Source: Pseudomonas sp. efr-133-TYG-5 (GTDB lineage Bacteria; Pseudomonadota; Gammaproteobacteria; Pseudomonadales; Pseudomonadaceae). From it: a DNA stretch of 64,000 bases. Positions 39,069 through 49,410 of this stretch are shown piece after piece. The position numbers and the translations under genes are program-made. The stretch lies in NCBI RefSeq assembly GCF_030209175.1, contig NZ_JARVSM010000003.1, forward strand, positions 159,658 through 223,657, read 5' to 3'. Each line of letters opens with the position of its first letter. The first letter of the stretch is position 1. The notes under the pieces are model-generated. The model saw nothing but the letters and a program-made list of their open reading frames with translations. It ran no database searches and was not told the origin of the DNA.

Positions 39069-39506
39069 ATGCCCTACAACCATATCCTGGTCGCCGTAGA
39101 TCTGACCGAAGAGTGCGACCCTGTGATTCACCGCGCCCGCGAGCTGTCGGTGAGCAATGGCGCCAAGCTGTCGCTGGTGCATATCGTCGAACCGATGGCC
39201 ATGGCCTTCGGCGGAGACGTGCCAATGGATCTGTCACAACTGCAACAACAGCAGTTCGACCAGGCCAAGGAGCGTCTGGAGCGCCTCAAGCTCAAGTACT
39301 CCGAACTCGAGGGCGCCAACTGCCACCTCACCTACGGCCAGCCACGCCAGGAAATCCACCACTTCGCCAAGGAGCAGCAGTGTGACCTGATCGTGGTCGG
39401 CAGCCACGGCCGCCATGGCCTGGCGTTGCTGCTCGGCTCGACAGCCAATGATGTGCTGCATGGCGCGCCGTGCGATGTGCTGGCGGTGCATCTGGTCAAA
39501 CGCTGA
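39069..39506 (+). CDS. Universal stress protein (UspA family)
   Basis: A single Usp domain of 145 residues. N-terminal YNHILVAVDLTEE, and the ATP-binding GxxGxHGxxxxLLGSTANDVLH pattern is visible as VGSHGRHGLALLLGSTANDVL, so this is probably the nucleotide-binding type. The start at MPYNHIL has GAGGAG upstream; an ATG eight codons earlier does not. A terminator closes the gene. Confidence 0.9.
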   Translation: MPYNHILVAVDLTEECDPVIHRARELSVSNGAKLSLVHIVEPMAMAFGGDVPMDLSQLQQQQFDQAKERLERLKLKYSELEGANCHLTYGQPRQEIHHFAKEQQCDLIVVGSHGRHGLALLLGSTANDVLHGAPCDVLAVHLVKR

Positions 39507-39546
39507 TATTGCCTGTCGTGCGTCGGCCAGCCCCGGCACACATATG

Positions 39547-39584
39547 AAAAGCCCGGCCTCATTCACATGAGGCCGGGCTTTTTC
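39547..39584. terminator. Bidirectional terminator between usp and uup
   Basis: GAAAAGCCCGGCCTCAT / ATGAGGCCGGGCTTTTTC, a nearly perfect stem between converging genes. Confidence 0.92.
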
Positions 39585-39597
39585 ATGGCTCGCTCAA

Positions 39598-41517
39598 TCA
39601 GGCATCCAGCTCGGCCCAACGCTCAACCAGTGCATCCAGTTCGGCCTGCAACTGCTCCAGCAAAGCAATCACCTTGGCCGTCTCGGCTGGCGGCCGCTGA
39701 TAGAAACCGGCTTCGGCCATCTCGGCCTCGACCGCAGCGATCTGCTGTTCCTTGGCGTCGATGTCGCCCGGCAGGGCTTCCAGCTCGCGCTGCAGCTTGT
39801 AGCTGAGCTTCTTCTTCGCCGCAGGAGCAGCCGCCGGGGCAGCGACGGGCGCCGGCTCGGCAGTGACCACGGCCGAATTCAGGTCGGCCTTGCCGGACTT
39901 GCTTTCGGTCACGCCCAACAGGCGCGGCGAACCGCCCTGACGGATCCAGTCCTGATAGCCACCGACGTATTCGCGGACCTTGCCTTCACCTTCGAAGACC
40001 AGCGTACTGGTGACCACGTTGTCGAGGAATGCCCGGTCGTGGCTGACCATCAGCACGGTGCCATTGAAGGTCAACAGCACTTCTTCGAGCAGCTCGAGGG
40101 TTTCCACGTCGAGGTCGTTGGTCGGTTCGTCGAGCACCAGCAGGTTTGCCGGCTTGCTGAACAGCTTGGCCAGCAGCAGACGTGCACGCTCGCCACCGGA
40201 CAGCGCCTTCACCGGGGTACGGGCGCGCTGCGGGCTGAACAGGAAGTCGCCGAGGTAGCTCAGGACATGCCGGCTCTGGCCGTCGATCTCGATGAAGTCG
40301 CGACCTTCGGCGACGTTGTCGATCACGGTCTTTTCCAGATCCAGCTGATGGCGCAACTGGTCGAAGTAGGCCACGTCGATCCGGGTGCCCTCTTCCACCT
40401 TGCCGCTGGTGGGCTGCAGGCCGCTGAGCATCAGTTTCAGCAGCGTGGTCTTGCCGGTGCCGTTGGCGCCGAGCAGGCCGATCCGGTCGCCGCGCTGCAG
40501 GACCATGGAAAAATCGCGAATCAGGAACGGACCGCCCGGGTGCGCGAAGTTGACGTTGTCCAGCACCATCACCTGTTTGCCGGACTTCTCGGCGGTTTCC
40601 AGCTGGATATTGGCCTTGCCGGTGCGCTCGCGACGTTCGCTGCGCTCGACACGCAGGGCCTTCAGGGCGCGCACACGGCCTTCGTTACGGGTACGGCGGG
40701 CCTTGATGCCCTGGCGGATCCACACTTCTTCCTGGGCCAGGCGCTTGTCGAACAGCGCGTTGGCGGTTTCTTCGGCGGCCAGTGCCGCTTCCTTGTGCAC
40801 GAGGAAACTGGCGTAGTCGCCGTTCCAGTCGATCAGGCCGCCACGATCCAGCTCGAGAATGCGCGTGGCGAGGTTCTGCAGGAAGGAACGGTCGTGCGTG
40901 ATGAACAGCACGGCGCCCTGGAAATCCTTCAGCGCTTCTTCGAGCCAGGCGATCGCCCCGATATCCAGGTGGTTGGTCGGTTCGTCGAGCAGCAGCAGGT
41001 CCGGCTCGGACACCAGTGCCTGCGCCAGCAGCACACGCCGCCGCCAGCCACCGGACAACTCGGCGAGGGTCTTGTCGGCCGGCAACTGCAGGCGGCTCAA
41101 GGTGCTGTCGACCAGAGTCTGCAGGCGCCAGCCATCGCGGGCCTCGAGGTCGTGCTGGACGTGCATCAGTTTGTCCAGATCGGCGTCGGTGACGATGTTC
41201 TGGCTCAGGTGATGGTATTCGGCGAGCAGCGCGCCCACGCCATCCAGGCCCTCGGCCACCACGTCGAACACAGTCCGCTCGTCGGCCACCGGCAATTCCT
41301 GGGGCAATTCACCGATTTTCAGACCGGGGGCACGCCACACCGAGCCGTCATCAGGCTTCTGGTCGCCCTTGACCAGTTTCATCATGCTGGACTTGCCAGT
41401 GCCGTTGCGGCCGATGATGCACACCCGCTCACCACGGGCGATCTGCCAGGACACCTTGTCCAACAACGGCATCGCGCCGAATGCAAGGGACACATCGCTG
41501 AATTTGAGCAGGGTCAT
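39598..41517 (-). CDS. uup: ABC-F family ATPase Uup
   Basis: A soluble twin-ATPase of 639 residues, without membrane segments. The two nucleotide domains have Walker A (GRNGTGKSS and GANGTGKTT), signatures (LSGGWRRRVLLAQAL and LSGGERARLLLAKLF) and Walker B (LLLLDEPTNHLD and LLVLDEPTNDLD). The C-terminal charged, helical domain (about 550-639) is the Uup-type coiled coil that binds branched DNA. Such proteins also act at the ribosome. The start at MTLLKFSDV was preferred over a longer frame. Confidence 0.92.
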   Translation of the reverse strand: MTLLKFSDVSLAFGAMPLLDKVSWQIARGERVCIIGRNGTGKSSMMKLVKGDQKPDDGSVWRAPGLKIGELPQELPVADERTVFDVVAEGLDGVGALLAEYHHLSQNIVTDADLDKLMHVQHDLEARDGWRLQTLVDSTLSRLQLPADKTLAELSGGWRRRVLLAQALVSEPDLLLLDEPTNHLDIGAIAWLEEALKDFQGAVLFITHDRSFLQNLATRILELDRGGLIDWNGDYASFLVHKEAALAAEETANALFDKRLAQEEVWIRQGIKARRTRNEGRVRALKALRVERSERRERTGKANIQLETAEKSGKQVMVLDNVNFAHPGGPFLIRDFSMVLQRGDRIGLLGANGTGKTTLLKLMLSGLQPTSGKVEEGTRIDVAYFDQLRHQLDLEKTVIDNVAEGRDFIEIDGQSRHVLSYLGDFLFSPQRARTPVKALSGGERARLLLAKLFSKPANLLVLDEPTNDLDVETLELLEEVLLTFNGTVLMVSHDRAFLDNVVTSTLVFEGEGKVREYVGGYQDWIRQGGSPRLLGVTESKSGKADLNSAVVTAEPAPVAAPAAAPAAKKKLSYKLQRELEALPGDIDAKEQQIAAVEAEMAEAGFYQRPPAETAKVIALLEQLQAELDALVERWAELDA

Positions 41518-41733
41518 GAGCTTCTCCAAAAACCGGGCGCGCATTCTACCTGAATCGAGGCCCCAACAGGCCGGCAATTTCGCCGTTGACGCACTCTGCA
41601 TAACATTTGTTGCGAACTTGTGCTGCAAGGCCGGCAAAGCTTTCGCCGCCTGCTGGCAAAAGGCTAAGCTACAGACAATTCAGTGCCGGTTCGATGGTCG
41701 GCACTTGTCATGATTTCTCTGCCCGGATGTCTC

Positions 41734-43662
41734 ATGCGCAGTCGCCTTCTCAGTGTTTTGTCCTGTTTGCTTCTTACCGCCGCTGCCGCTCAATCCGCCC
41801 AGGCGGTGGACCTGTCCACCCAACGCCAGTACTACGATGAAGCCAAGCGCGCCCTGGCCAAGGGCGATAGCGGCCCGTACTTTCGCTACAGCCAGGCCCT
41901 GGCTGATTATCCGCTGGAGCCGTACCTGGCCTACGACGAACTGACCGCCCGGCTGAAAACCGCGAGCAACGCCGAGATCGAGAAATTCCTCGCCGAACAT
42001 GGCGACCTGCCCCAGGCCAACTGGATGAAATTGCGCTGGTTGCGCTGGCTGGCCGACCGCGGCGACTGGGCAACCTTCGTCAAGTATTACGACCCGAAAC
42101 TCAACTTCACCGAACTGGACTGCCTCAATGCGCAGTATCAGATCAGCAGCGGCCGCAAGGCCGAGGGGTACGCCAATGCCGACAAACTGTGGCTGACCGG
42201 CAAATCGCAACCGCAGGCCTGTGACGCGCTGTTCGGGCTCTGGGCCGCCGATGGCCAGTTGACCGAGCAGAAACGCTGGGAACGCACCAAGCTCGCCGCC
42301 CAGGCACGCAACTACCCACTGGCCAACAGCCTGGTCAATGGCTTGACCACCCTCGCCCCGCGCGGGCGCCTGCTGGTGGATGTGGCGCAAAAACCGGAAC
42401 TGCTCAATCAACCGTCGCGTTTTACGCCGGCCGACGAGCCAATGTCCGACGTGGTCAGCCTCGGCCTGCGCCGCCTCGCCCGCCAGGACCCGGACAAGGC
42501 CATGGCGCTGCTCGACGGCTACGCCAGCAGCATGCACTTCTCCCGCGACGAAAAAGTCGCGATCGCCCGGGAAATCGGCCTGACCCTGGCCCGGCGTTTC
42601 GACAGCCGCGCGCTCGAGGTGATGACCAAATACGATCCGGAACTGCGCGACAACACCGTGTCCGAATGGCGCCTGCGCCTGTTGCTGCGCCTGGCGCGCT
42701 GGGACGATGCCTATCAGCTGACCCGCCGCCTGCCGCAGGATCTGGCGACCACCAACCGTTGGCGCTACTGGCAGGCCCGCAGCCTGGAACTGGCGCAGCC
42801 GCAGAACCCGGAAGCGCAGACGCTGTACAAGAATCTGGCGAAGGAGCGGGATTTCTACGGATTCCTTGCCGCCGACCGCTCGCAGCTGCCGTATTCGCTG
42901 GTCAACAAGCCGCTGGTGCTCAGCCAGGCCACCATCAACAAGGTGCGCAATACCCCCGGCGTACGTCGCGCCCTGGAATTCCACGCCCGCGGGCAGATCG
43001 TCGACGGCCGTCGCGAGTGGTATCACGTCAGCCGCCATTTCAACCGTGACGAAATGGTCGCCCAGGCGAAACTGGCCTACGACCTGAAATGGTACTTCCC
43101 GGCGATCCGCACCATCAGCCAGGCGCAGTACTGGGACGACCTCGACATCCGCTTCCCGATGGCCCACCGCGACACGCTAGTGCGCGAAGCCAAGGTCCGC
43201 GGCCTGCACTCGAGCTGGGTGTTCGCCATCACCCGCCAGGAAAGCGCCTTCATGGACGACGCCCGCTCCGGCGTCGGCGCCAGTGGCCTGATGCAACTGA
43301 TGCCCGGTACCGCCAAGGAAACCGCGCGCAAGTTCAGCATTCCGCTGGCCTCGCCGCAGCAGGTGCTCGATCCGGACAAGAACATCCAGCTGGGCGCCGC
43401 CTACCTGAGCCAGGTGCACAGCCAGTTCAACGGCAACCGTGTGCTCGCCTCCGCCGCCTACAACGCCGGCCCGGGCCGTGTGCGCCAGTGGCTGCGCGGC
43501 GCCGACCACCTGAGCTTCGACGTGTGGGTGGAAAGCATCCCGTTCGACGAAACCCGCCAGTACGTGCAGAACGTGCTGTCGTACTCGGTGATCTACGGGC
43601 AGAAACTCAACGCCCCGCAACCGCTGGTGGATTGGCATGAGCGGTACTTTGACGATCAGTAA
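41734..43662 (+). CDS. slt: Soluble lytic murein transglycosylase Slt70
   Basis: A periplasmic muramidase of 642 residues that cuts the MurNAc-GlcNAc bond with formation of 1,6-anhydromuramic acid. Signal peptide 1-25 (ending SAQA|VD), a long alpha-superhelical doughnut domain, and the C-terminal SLT domain with the catalytic Glu (FAITRQESAFMDD), GLMQLMPGTAKETA and YNAGPGRVRQW. The ATG at MRSRLLSV was chosen because it directly begins a signal peptide; an ATG at 41710 is possible. It is the likely source of the anhydromuropeptides that NagZ handles. Confidence 0.94.
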   Translation: MRSRLLSVLSCLLLTAAAAQSAQAVDLSTQRQYYDEAKRALAKGDSGPYFRYSQALADYPLEPYLAYDELTARLKTASNAEIEKFLAEHGDLPQANWMKLRWLRWLADRGDWATFVKYYDPKLNFTELDCLNAQYQISSGRKAEGYANADKLWLTGKSQPQACDALFGLWAADGQLTEQKRWERTKLAAQARNYPLANSLVNGLTTLAPRGRLLVDVAQKPELLNQPSRFTPADEPMSDVVSLGLRRLARQDPDKAMALLDGYASSMHFSRDEKVAIAREIGLTLARRFDSRALEVMTKYDPELRDNTVSEWRLRLLLRLARWDDAYQLTRRLPQDLATTNRWRYWQARSLELAQPQNPEAQTLYKNLAKERDFYGFLAADRSQLPYSLVNKPLVLSQATINKVRNTPGVRRALEFHARGQIVDGRREWYHVSRHFNRDEMVAQAKLAYDLKWYFPAIRTISQAQYWDDLDIRFPMAHRDTLVREAKVRGLHSSWVFAITRQESAFMDDARSGVGASGLMQLMPGTAKETARKFSIPLASPQQVLDPDKNIQLGAAYLSQVHSQFNGNRVLASAAYNAGPGRVRQWLRGADHLSFDVWVESIPFDETRQYVQNVLSYSVIYGQKLNAPQPLVDWHERYFDDQ

Positions 43663-43725
43663 CCGGTAATGCCCGGTTGCACGGGCGCGGCCGCAGACCG
43701 CGACCTTTTGATTGTGCTTTCACAC

Positions 43726-43757
43726 AAAATGCCCGCATGGAAATGCGGGCATTTTTT
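43726..43757. terminator. Bidirectional terminator after slt
   Basis: AAAATGCCCGCAT / ATGCGGGCATTTTTT hairpin between converging genes. Confidence 0.92.
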
Positions 43758-43792
43758 CAGCCAGATCAAAAAATCGTGGCCTGCGGCGGCTC

Positions 43793-45586
43793 CTACAGGT
43801 CGCTCATACCGTGCTTTCCATCACTGAACTGCAGCGCCGCCAACCGCGCATACAGCGGATTGCTCGCGATCAGTTCCTGGTGCGTGCCCACCGCCACCAG
43901 CCTGCCTTGGTCCATCACCGCAATCCGGTCGGCGTTTTTCACGGTGGCCAGTCGGTGGGCGATCACCAGGGTGGTGCGGTTGTGCATCAGGCTGGGCAGC
44001 GCCTGCTGGATCAGATGTTCGCTTTGCGCGTCGAGGGCGCTGGTGGCTTCGTCCAGCAGCAGGATCGGCGCATCCACCAGCAGCGCGCGGGCGATGGCCA
44101 GGCGTTGGCGCTGGCCGCCGGACAGGCCGAGGCCGCCGTCGCCCAGATGGGTCTGGTAACCATCGGGCATCTGCTCGATGAAATCGTGCGCATGGGCGAT
44201 TCTGGCCGCTTCCCGGACCTGCTCCAGCGTCGCGCCAGGGCAGCCGTAGCGGATGTTGTCCTCAACGCTGCCGAAGAACAGCGCCGGCGTCTGCGAAACC
44301 AGGGCGAAACAGCGCCGCAGGTCGAGCGGGTCGAGGCGGGTCAGCGGCACGCCATCGATCAGGATCCGCCCTTCTGCGGGATCGTAGAAGCGCAGCAACA
44401 GGTCATACACCGTCGATTTACCGGCACCGGACGGGCCGACCAGAGCAAGTGTTTCACCCGCCCTGACGCTCAGACTGAGGCCGTCAACCGCGTAGCTTTC
44501 CGGCCGCGACGGGTAGGAAAAGCGCACGTCCTGCAGCTGCAGTTCGCCTTTCACGCGCGGCGGCAAGGTGACCAGGCCGGAGGTCGGCGGCTGAATGATA
44601 TTTTCCGAACGCAGCAGTTCGGCGATGCGCTCGGCAGCGCCAGCGGCCCGCTGCAACTCGCCGATCACTTCGCTCAGCGTACCGAAGGCGCTGCCGACGA
44701 TCAGACTGTAGAAGACGAAGGCGGCCAGCTCGCCGGCGGAAATCCGCCCGGCCATCACGTCCATCCCGCCCACCCACAGCATCACCGCAACGGCGCCGAG
44801 GACCAGCACGATCACCAGCGTGATCAGCCAGGCGCGCTGGAAGATGCGCTTGCGCGCCGTTTCGAACGCCTGCTCGACCGTGCTGGCGAAGCGTTGCTCA
44901 TCCTGTACCTGATGGTTGTAGGCCTGCACGGTCTTGATCTGGCCGAGCGTTTCCGAGACGTAGCTGCCGATGTCGGCGATCCGGTCCTGACTCAGCCGTG
45001 ACAGGCTGCGCACGCGCCGGCCGAACAGCAGGATCGGCGCGATGACCAGCGGCAGCGCGATCACCACGATGCTGGTGAGCTTGGGGTTGGTGATGAACAG
45101 CAGCACGATCCCGCCGATCACCATGAGCAGATTGCGCAGGAACAGCGACAGCGAAGAGCCAATCACCGATTGCAGCAACGTGGTGTCGGCGGTCAGCCGC
45201 GACTGGATCTCCGAGCTGCGATTGTCCTCGTAGAACCCGGGATGCAGATACACCAAGTGGTTGAACACCTGCCGCCGAATGTCCGCGACAACGCGCTCGC
45301 CGATCCACGACACCAAGTAGAACCGCGCAAACGTACCCATCGCCAGCCCCAGTACCAGCACCATGAACAAGCCGATCGACTGGTTGAGCAGGTGCGGCGA
45401 CTGCGTCATGAAGCCCTGATCCACCAGCAGGCGAATGCCCTGCCCCATCGACAGGGTAATGCCCGCCGTGACGATCAATGCCAGCAGCGCGCCAAAGGCA
45501 TGCCAGCGATACGGCACGAGGAAGTGACTGGTCAGGCGCAGGGCGCGGCGATGGCGCGAGGAAAGCATCGGGATCATTCGGTTCAC
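43793..45586 (-). CDS. ABC exporter, fused membrane and ATPase domains (MsbA/LmrA-like)
   Basis: A 597-residue half transporter that would work as a homodimer in the inner membrane. Six helices in the first 325 residues are followed by the ATPase: Walker A GPSGAGKST, Q loop VSQTPALFFGSVEDN, signature LGLSGGQRQRLAIARAL, Walker B ILLLDEATSALD and the switch in VIAHRLATV. It is related to MsbA and to multidrug exporters of subfamily B, but a different paralog from MsbA cannot be excluded. The substrate is not visible. It lies alone, converging with slt. Confidence 0.88.
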   Translation of the reverse strand: MNRMIPMLSSRHRRALRLTSHFLVPYRWHAFGALLALIVTAGITLSMGQGIRLLVDQGFMTQSPHLLNQSIGLFMVLVLGLAMGTFARFYLVSWIGERVVADIRRQVFNHLVYLHPGFYEDNRSSEIQSRLTADTTLLQSVIGSSLSLFLRNLLMVIGGIVLLFITNPKLTSIVVIALPLVIAPILLFGRRVRSLSRLSQDRIADIGSYVSETLGQIKTVQAYNHQVQDEQRFASTVEQAFETARKRIFQRAWLITLVIVLVLGAVAVMLWVGGMDVMAGRISAGELAAFVFYSLIVGSAFGTLSEVIGELQRAAGAAERIAELLRSENIIQPPTSGLVTLPPRVKGELQLQDVRFSYPSRPESYAVDGLSLSVRAGETLALVGPSGAGKSTVYDLLLRFYDPAEGRILIDGVPLTRLDPLDLRRCFALVSQTPALFFGSVEDNIRYGCPGATLEQVREAARIAHAHDFIEQMPDGYQTHLGDGGLGLSGGQRQRLAIARALLVDAPILLLDEATSALDAQSEHLIQQALPSLMHNRTTLVIAHRLATVKNADRIAVMDQGRLVAVGTHQELIASNPLYARLAALQFSDGKHGMSDL

Positions 45587-45834
45587 ACTTGTCCGCAGGG
45601 ATGGGGGCAGCCTACACGCTGAAATGGGGTGGAACTCTGTAAATCACAATGAGTCAGGTTAATTATGACCGGCGAGACTAGTTCCTAGACGCTATCGGTC
45701 TAAAGTCCGGGTTGAGACGAGCGGTCATTTCTGCTTGAGTGGAGATGCCGTTGCGGACAGATCGAAGGGAGCTGTCACAGCCTGGTCACCTGACGGTTTT
45801 ATTCTGGGTACACAACCTGATGAGGAGACAGGCC
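45587..45834. other. Divergent intergenic region upstream of the PA1571-like gene
   Basis: About 250 bases with the two divergent promoters. I see no clear operator or repeat, only a good GAGGAG site before the small gene. Confidence 0.4.
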
Positions 45835-46014
45835 ATGTCCTTGCAACACAGCAGCGATGACAAGATTCAAGTGATCCGCACCAAGCCCGGCCAGCCTCTG
45901 GGCTGCTCGATCATCGACAAGGACGGGCGTGAAGTACCGATCACTGAAGACATGATCCAGGACGCGTGCCGCGAACTGGAGAAGCGATTGGTCAAGCCTG
46001 CCGAACAAAAGTGA
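45835..46014 (+). CDS. PA1571-like small protein
   Basis: A 59-residue protein (SLQHSSDDKIQVIRTKPGQPLGC...REVPITEDMIQDACRELEKRL). The pattern, a short extended start followed by IIDKDGREVPITEDMI and a C-terminal helix, is what I recall from the PA1571 family of small Pseudomonas proteins of unknown function. The start at MSLQHSS has GAGGAG seven bases upstream. It is monocistronic and has its own terminator. Confidence 0.7.
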   Translation: MSLQHSSDDKIQVIRTKPGQPLGCSIIDKDGREVPITEDMIQDACRELEKRLVKPAEQK

Positions 46015-46033
46015 TATAGCCACCGTCTTCCTG

Positions 46034-46060
46034 ACCCGGCCCCTTTTGGCCGGGTTTTTT
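46034..46060 (+). terminator. Intrinsic terminator of the PA1571-like gene
   Basis: ACCCGGCC-CCTTTT-GGCCGGGT followed by TTTTT. Confidence 0.9.
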
Positions 46061-46185
46061 CTGCCTGCCGATTTTGCGGTTGCGACCCGCTGACGCGTGC
46101 GCCGGGACAGCGATGGCGCGCTTGACGACGTCGCGGATCACGTCCCGCAGCGGCTCCTGCACCATCGCCAGTAAGGTCAACAGTG

Positions 46186-47328
46186 TTACAACGCCACCGC
46201 GCCGAGCGCCGCCACCATCTGCCGCAACGCCGGGGAGTCGCCTTCGATCCGCACGTGCAAGCCTTCGATCTCGCGTCGCGACGGGTACTGTTTGCGCAAC
46301 AGATCGAACGCTGCGCGCTGCTCGCCGACACTGCCCAGCAGCGTGCGACGGAAATCCGCGTCGTCGCGGCGCGGGTCATAGACGCCGCGGCACAACATCG
46401 CCAGCGCCCAGGCCGGATCGCTGTCGGCATGCAGGGCAACTTCCGTCAACCACGGCGCCGGCAGCAGGTCGCCGAGCTGGATGCTAGCCGGCTGGCCAAC
46501 GAATGCGCAGTAGGCCTGGTAGATTTGCGCCGTGCCGCGCTGCTTGCCGTCGAGGCTGTAACCGGCGATATGCGGTGTCGCCAGAACGCACAGCTCCGCC
46601 AGCGCGACATCGACCTGCGGCTCGGCTTCCCAGACATCGAGCACCGCCTGCAGGTCTTCGCGTTCCAGCAGCACCTCACGCAGCGCCACGTTATCGACCA
46701 CTGGCCCGCGAGCGGCGTTGATCAGCCAGGCGCCGGGCCTGAGGCTCTGCAGACGCTGGCGGTCGAACAGGTGCCAGGTCGCGCCGTCGCCACTGCGCGT
46801 CAACGGCGTATGCAGGCTGATCACATCGCACTCTTCAATGATCTGCTCGAGGCTGACGTAGTCGCCGCCCTCGGTAGCCTGACGCGGCGGATCGCAGACT
46901 TTCACGTTCCAGCCCAGGCCCCGCAGAACCTTGACCAGGCGCCCGCCGACCTCGCCGGCGCCGACCACGCCATAGGTGCGCGCGGTCAGGTCTTCACCTT
47001 CGATTTCCGCCAGCGTCATCAAGCTGCCGAGCACATAGTCGACCACGCCACGGGCATTGCAGCCCGGCGCGCTGGACCAGGTGATGCCGGCCTCATGGAA
47101 ATACTCAAGGTCCAGATGATCGGTACCGATGGTGCAGGTGCCGACAAAGCGCACCTGGCTGCCTTCGAGCAGGGCGCGGTTGACGCTGGTCACCGAACGC
47201 ACGAGCAGGACGTCGGCCTGTTCGACCGTGGCGCGGTCGATGGAGCGGCCCGGCACCCGACGGATCTCGCCGAAACCGGCAAAAAAGGCATCGAGCAACG
47301 GAATGTTTTCATCGGCAACAATCAGCAT
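46186..47328 (-). CDS. pdxB: Erythronate-4-phosphate dehydrogenase
   Basis: The second step of DXP-dependent pyridoxal phosphate synthesis. A 380-residue member of the D-isomer-specific 2-hydroxyacid dehydrogenases: NAD-binding [17 protein letters not shown] near 122, substrate motifs [11 protein letters not shown], and the catalytic His in [19 protein letters not shown]. The last 90 residues form the PdxB dimerisation domain absent from other family members. It is divergent from the MATE gene. Confidence 0.95.
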   Translation of the reverse strand: MLIVADENIPLLDAFFAGFGEIRRVPGRSIDRATVEQADVLLVRSVTSVNRALLEGSQVRFVGTCTIGTDHLDLEYFHEAGITWSSAPGCNARGVVDYVLGSLMTLAEIEGEDLTARTYGVVGAGEVGGRLVKVLRGLGWNVKVCDPPRQATEGGDYVSLEQIIEECDVISLHTPLTRSGDGATWHLFDRQRLQSLRPGAWLINAARGPVVDNVALREVLLEREDLQAVLDVWEAEPQVDVALAELCVLATPHIAGYSLDGKQRGTAQIYQAYCAFVGQPASIQLGDLLPAPWLTEVALHADSDPAWALAMLCRGVYDPRRDDADFRRTLLGSVGEQRAAFDLLRKQYPSRREIEGLHVRIEGDSPALRQMVAALGAVAL

Positions 47329-47536
47329 GGCGGGCTCCTTGAGGGGATCGGCAGTTTAGGTGCTGACCGGAGGATGAGCCAGCAGGTTCGCAGGTTGATT
47401 GCTCGAGCAGGCCATCCTTCAGGGGCCGCCATTCAAAAAACCATTACAAATCCGCAACAGAGGATTTTTCCTGACCAAGCCGTCGGCGGCGTAGAATGCG
47501 CCGCCTCGCGCATCAATACCTGTGGACGCTTTGCCT

Positions 47537-48946
47537 GTGAATTCTGTAACTGACCAACCTGTCACCGCCGCACTCACCCGCCCTGCCCGGGTTCGCCTGG
47601 AGCTGAAAAACCTGCTCGGCCTGGCCCTGCCGATCATGATCGCGCAGCTGGCGACCACCGCCATGGGCTTCGTCGATGCGGTGATGGCCGGGCGCGTCGG
47701 GCCACGTGATCTGGCCGCCGTGGCGCTGGGCAACTCGATCTGGGTACCGGTGTTCCTGCTGATGACGGGCACCTTGCTGGCCACCACACCGAAGGTTGCC
47801 CAGCGCTTCGGCGCCGGCACCCACAGCGAGATCGGTCCGATCGTCCGTCAGGCGTTGTGGCTGGCGCTGGTGGTGGGCCTGATCGCCACCACCATGCTGG
47901 TCTGCGCCGAGCCGATCCTGCACTTGATGAAAGTCGACCCGGAGCTGATCGGCCCGTGCATGCAATACCTGCACGGCATCGCCAGCGGCCTGCCGGCAGT
48001 GGCCTTCTATCATGTGCTGCGCTGCACCAGCGACGGCCTCGGCCGCACCCGCCCGGCGATGGTCCTGGGCCTGTGCGGGCTGGCCTTGAACATTCCGCTG
48101 AACTACATCTTCATCTACGGCCACTTCGGCGTGCCGGCTATGGGCGGCGTGGGGTGCGGCTGGGCCACGGCCATCGTCATGTGGGTGATGGCGCTGGGCC
48201 TGGCCGGGTACGAGCGCTGGGCCCCCGCCTACCGTTCCAGCGAACTGTTCAGCCGTTTCGACTGGCCGCAATGGGCGGTCATCAAGCGTTTGCTGGCCAT
48301 CGGTCTGCCGATCGGTATCGCGGTATTCGCCGAGTCGAGCATCTTCGCCGTGATCGCCCTGCTGATCGGTAGCCTTGGCGCCACCGTGGTGGCCGGGCAT
48401 CAGATCGCGCTGAACGTCAGCTCGCTGGTGTTCATGATCCCCTACTCGTTGGGCATGGCCGTCACCGTGCGCGTCGGCCAGGCCCTGGGCCGCGAGGAGC
48501 CCCGGGAAGCGCGTTTCGCTGCCGGCGTCGGCATGGGTACCGCACTGGCCTACGCCTGCCTGTCGGCGAGCATGATGCTGCTGATGCGTGAGCACATTGC
48601 CGCGATCTACACCGCCGACCCGATGGTGATTCATATTGCGGCGATGCTGATCGTCTACTCGGCGCTGTTCCAGTTTTCCGATGCGATCCAGGTCACCGCC
48701 GCTGGCGCCCTGCGCGGTTATCAGGACACCCGGGTAACGATGATCCTGACCCTGTTCGCCTATTGGGGCATCGGCCTGCCAGTGGGTTACGCCCTCGGCC
48801 TCACCGACTGGCTCGGCGAGCCCCGCGGCCCGAGCGGCTTGTGGCAGGGCCTGATCGTCGGCCTGAGCTGCGCGGCGCTGATGCTGTCGATCCGCCTGAC
48901 CCGCAGCGCGCGCAAACGCATTCGCATCAGCCGCTCGGCGGGTTGA
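47537..48946 (+). CDS. pmpM: MATE-family multidrug/cation antiporter (NorM/PmpM-like)
   Basis: A 469-residue transporter with 12 predicted helices. The family pattern IMIAQLATTAMGFVDAVMAGRVGPRDLAAVALGNSIWVPV is very close to PmpM of P. aeruginosa, an H+-coupled exporter of fluoroquinolones and cationic disinfectants. The start is a GTG (NSVTDQPVT...) chosen for the similarity to PmpM; another GTG lies 15 bases upstream, and neither has a strong ribosome site. Substrates here are inferred. Confidence 0.88.
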   Translation: MNSVTDQPVTAALTRPARVRLELKNLLGLALPIMIAQLATTAMGFVDAVMAGRVGPRDLAAVALGNSIWVPVFLLMTGTLLATTPKVAQRFGAGTHSEIGPIVRQALWLALVVGLIATTMLVCAEPILHLMKVDPELIGPCMQYLHGIASGLPAVAFYHVLRCTSDGLGRTRPAMVLGLCGLALNIPLNYIFIYGHFGVPAMGGVGCGWATAIVMWVMALGLAGYERWAPAYRSSELFSRFDWPQWAVIKRLLAIGLPIGIAVFAESSIFAVIALLIGSLGATVVAGHQIALNVSSLVFMIPYSLGMAVTVRVGQALGREEPREARFAAGVGMGTALAYACLSASMMLLMREHIAAIYTADPMVIHIAAMLIVYSALFQFSDAIQVTAAGALRGYQDTRVTMILTLFAYWGIGLPVGYALGLTDWLGEPRGPSGLWQGLIVGLSCAALMLSIRLTRSARKRIRISRSAG

Positions 48947-48966
48947 GCCCTCACGCAAGACAAAAA

Positions 48967-49056
48967 TGTGGGAGCGAGCCTGCTCGCGAATGGGGTGTAA
49001 CAGTCGCCATCAAGCGTGACTGAGATACCGCCTTCGCGAGCAGGCTCGCTCCCACA
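48967..49056. repeat. REP doublet
   Basis: A perfect 24-base inverted pair: TGTGGGAGCGAGCCTGCTCGCGAA and its complement 42 bases on. This is the classical Pseudomonas REP core, placed between converging genes. Confidence 0.92.
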
Positions 49057-49080
49057 TCGGGTTTTGCGTTCGCCTGGGAT

Positions 49081-49332
49081 TCAGGCGTGTTTCTTGCGGA
49101 TCCAGTACAGGTAAGTCCCGGCCTCTTCGTGCTGGCCGACCAGTTCATGATCGAGAAACACGCAGAACTTGGGAATGTCACGGCGGGTCGAGGGATCGGT
49201 GGCGATCACCTTGAGCAGGCCGCCGGGCACCAGGTCACGGATGTGCTGGTGCAGCATCATCACCGGCTCCGGGCAGTTGAGGCCGGTGGCGTCGAGGGTA
49301 CCGTCGACCGGCGTATCGATCATTTCACTCAT
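49081..49332 (-). CDS. tusA: Sulfur carrier protein TusA
   Basis: An 83-residue sulfur relay protein; it takes persulfide from cysteine desulfurase and passes it on for 2-thiouridine of tRNA and molybdenum cofactor synthesis. The TusA signature [21 protein letters not shown] has the active Cys20 in CPEP. It sits between two REP pairs, next to rlmM on the minus strand. Confidence 0.93.
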   Translation of the reverse strand: MSEMIDTPVDGTLDATGLNCPEPVMMLHQHIRDLVPGGLLKVIATDPSTRRDIPKFCVFLDHELVGQHEEAGTYLYWIRKKHA

Positions 49333-49410
49333 GGTTCACTCCTGAAACTGGCTGGCATTGTCGCGCATTGCCGGGTATGCGGTCATCTGTGGCGTTACAC
49401 CACAACCCTC

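Noticed and set aside
45992..46165. Short minus-strand frame (MVQEPLRDVIRDVVKRAIAV...) downstream of pdxB
   Set aside because: No ribosome site, and it runs through the terminator of the PA1571-like gene into that gene. Its amphipathic look is interesting but not enough.
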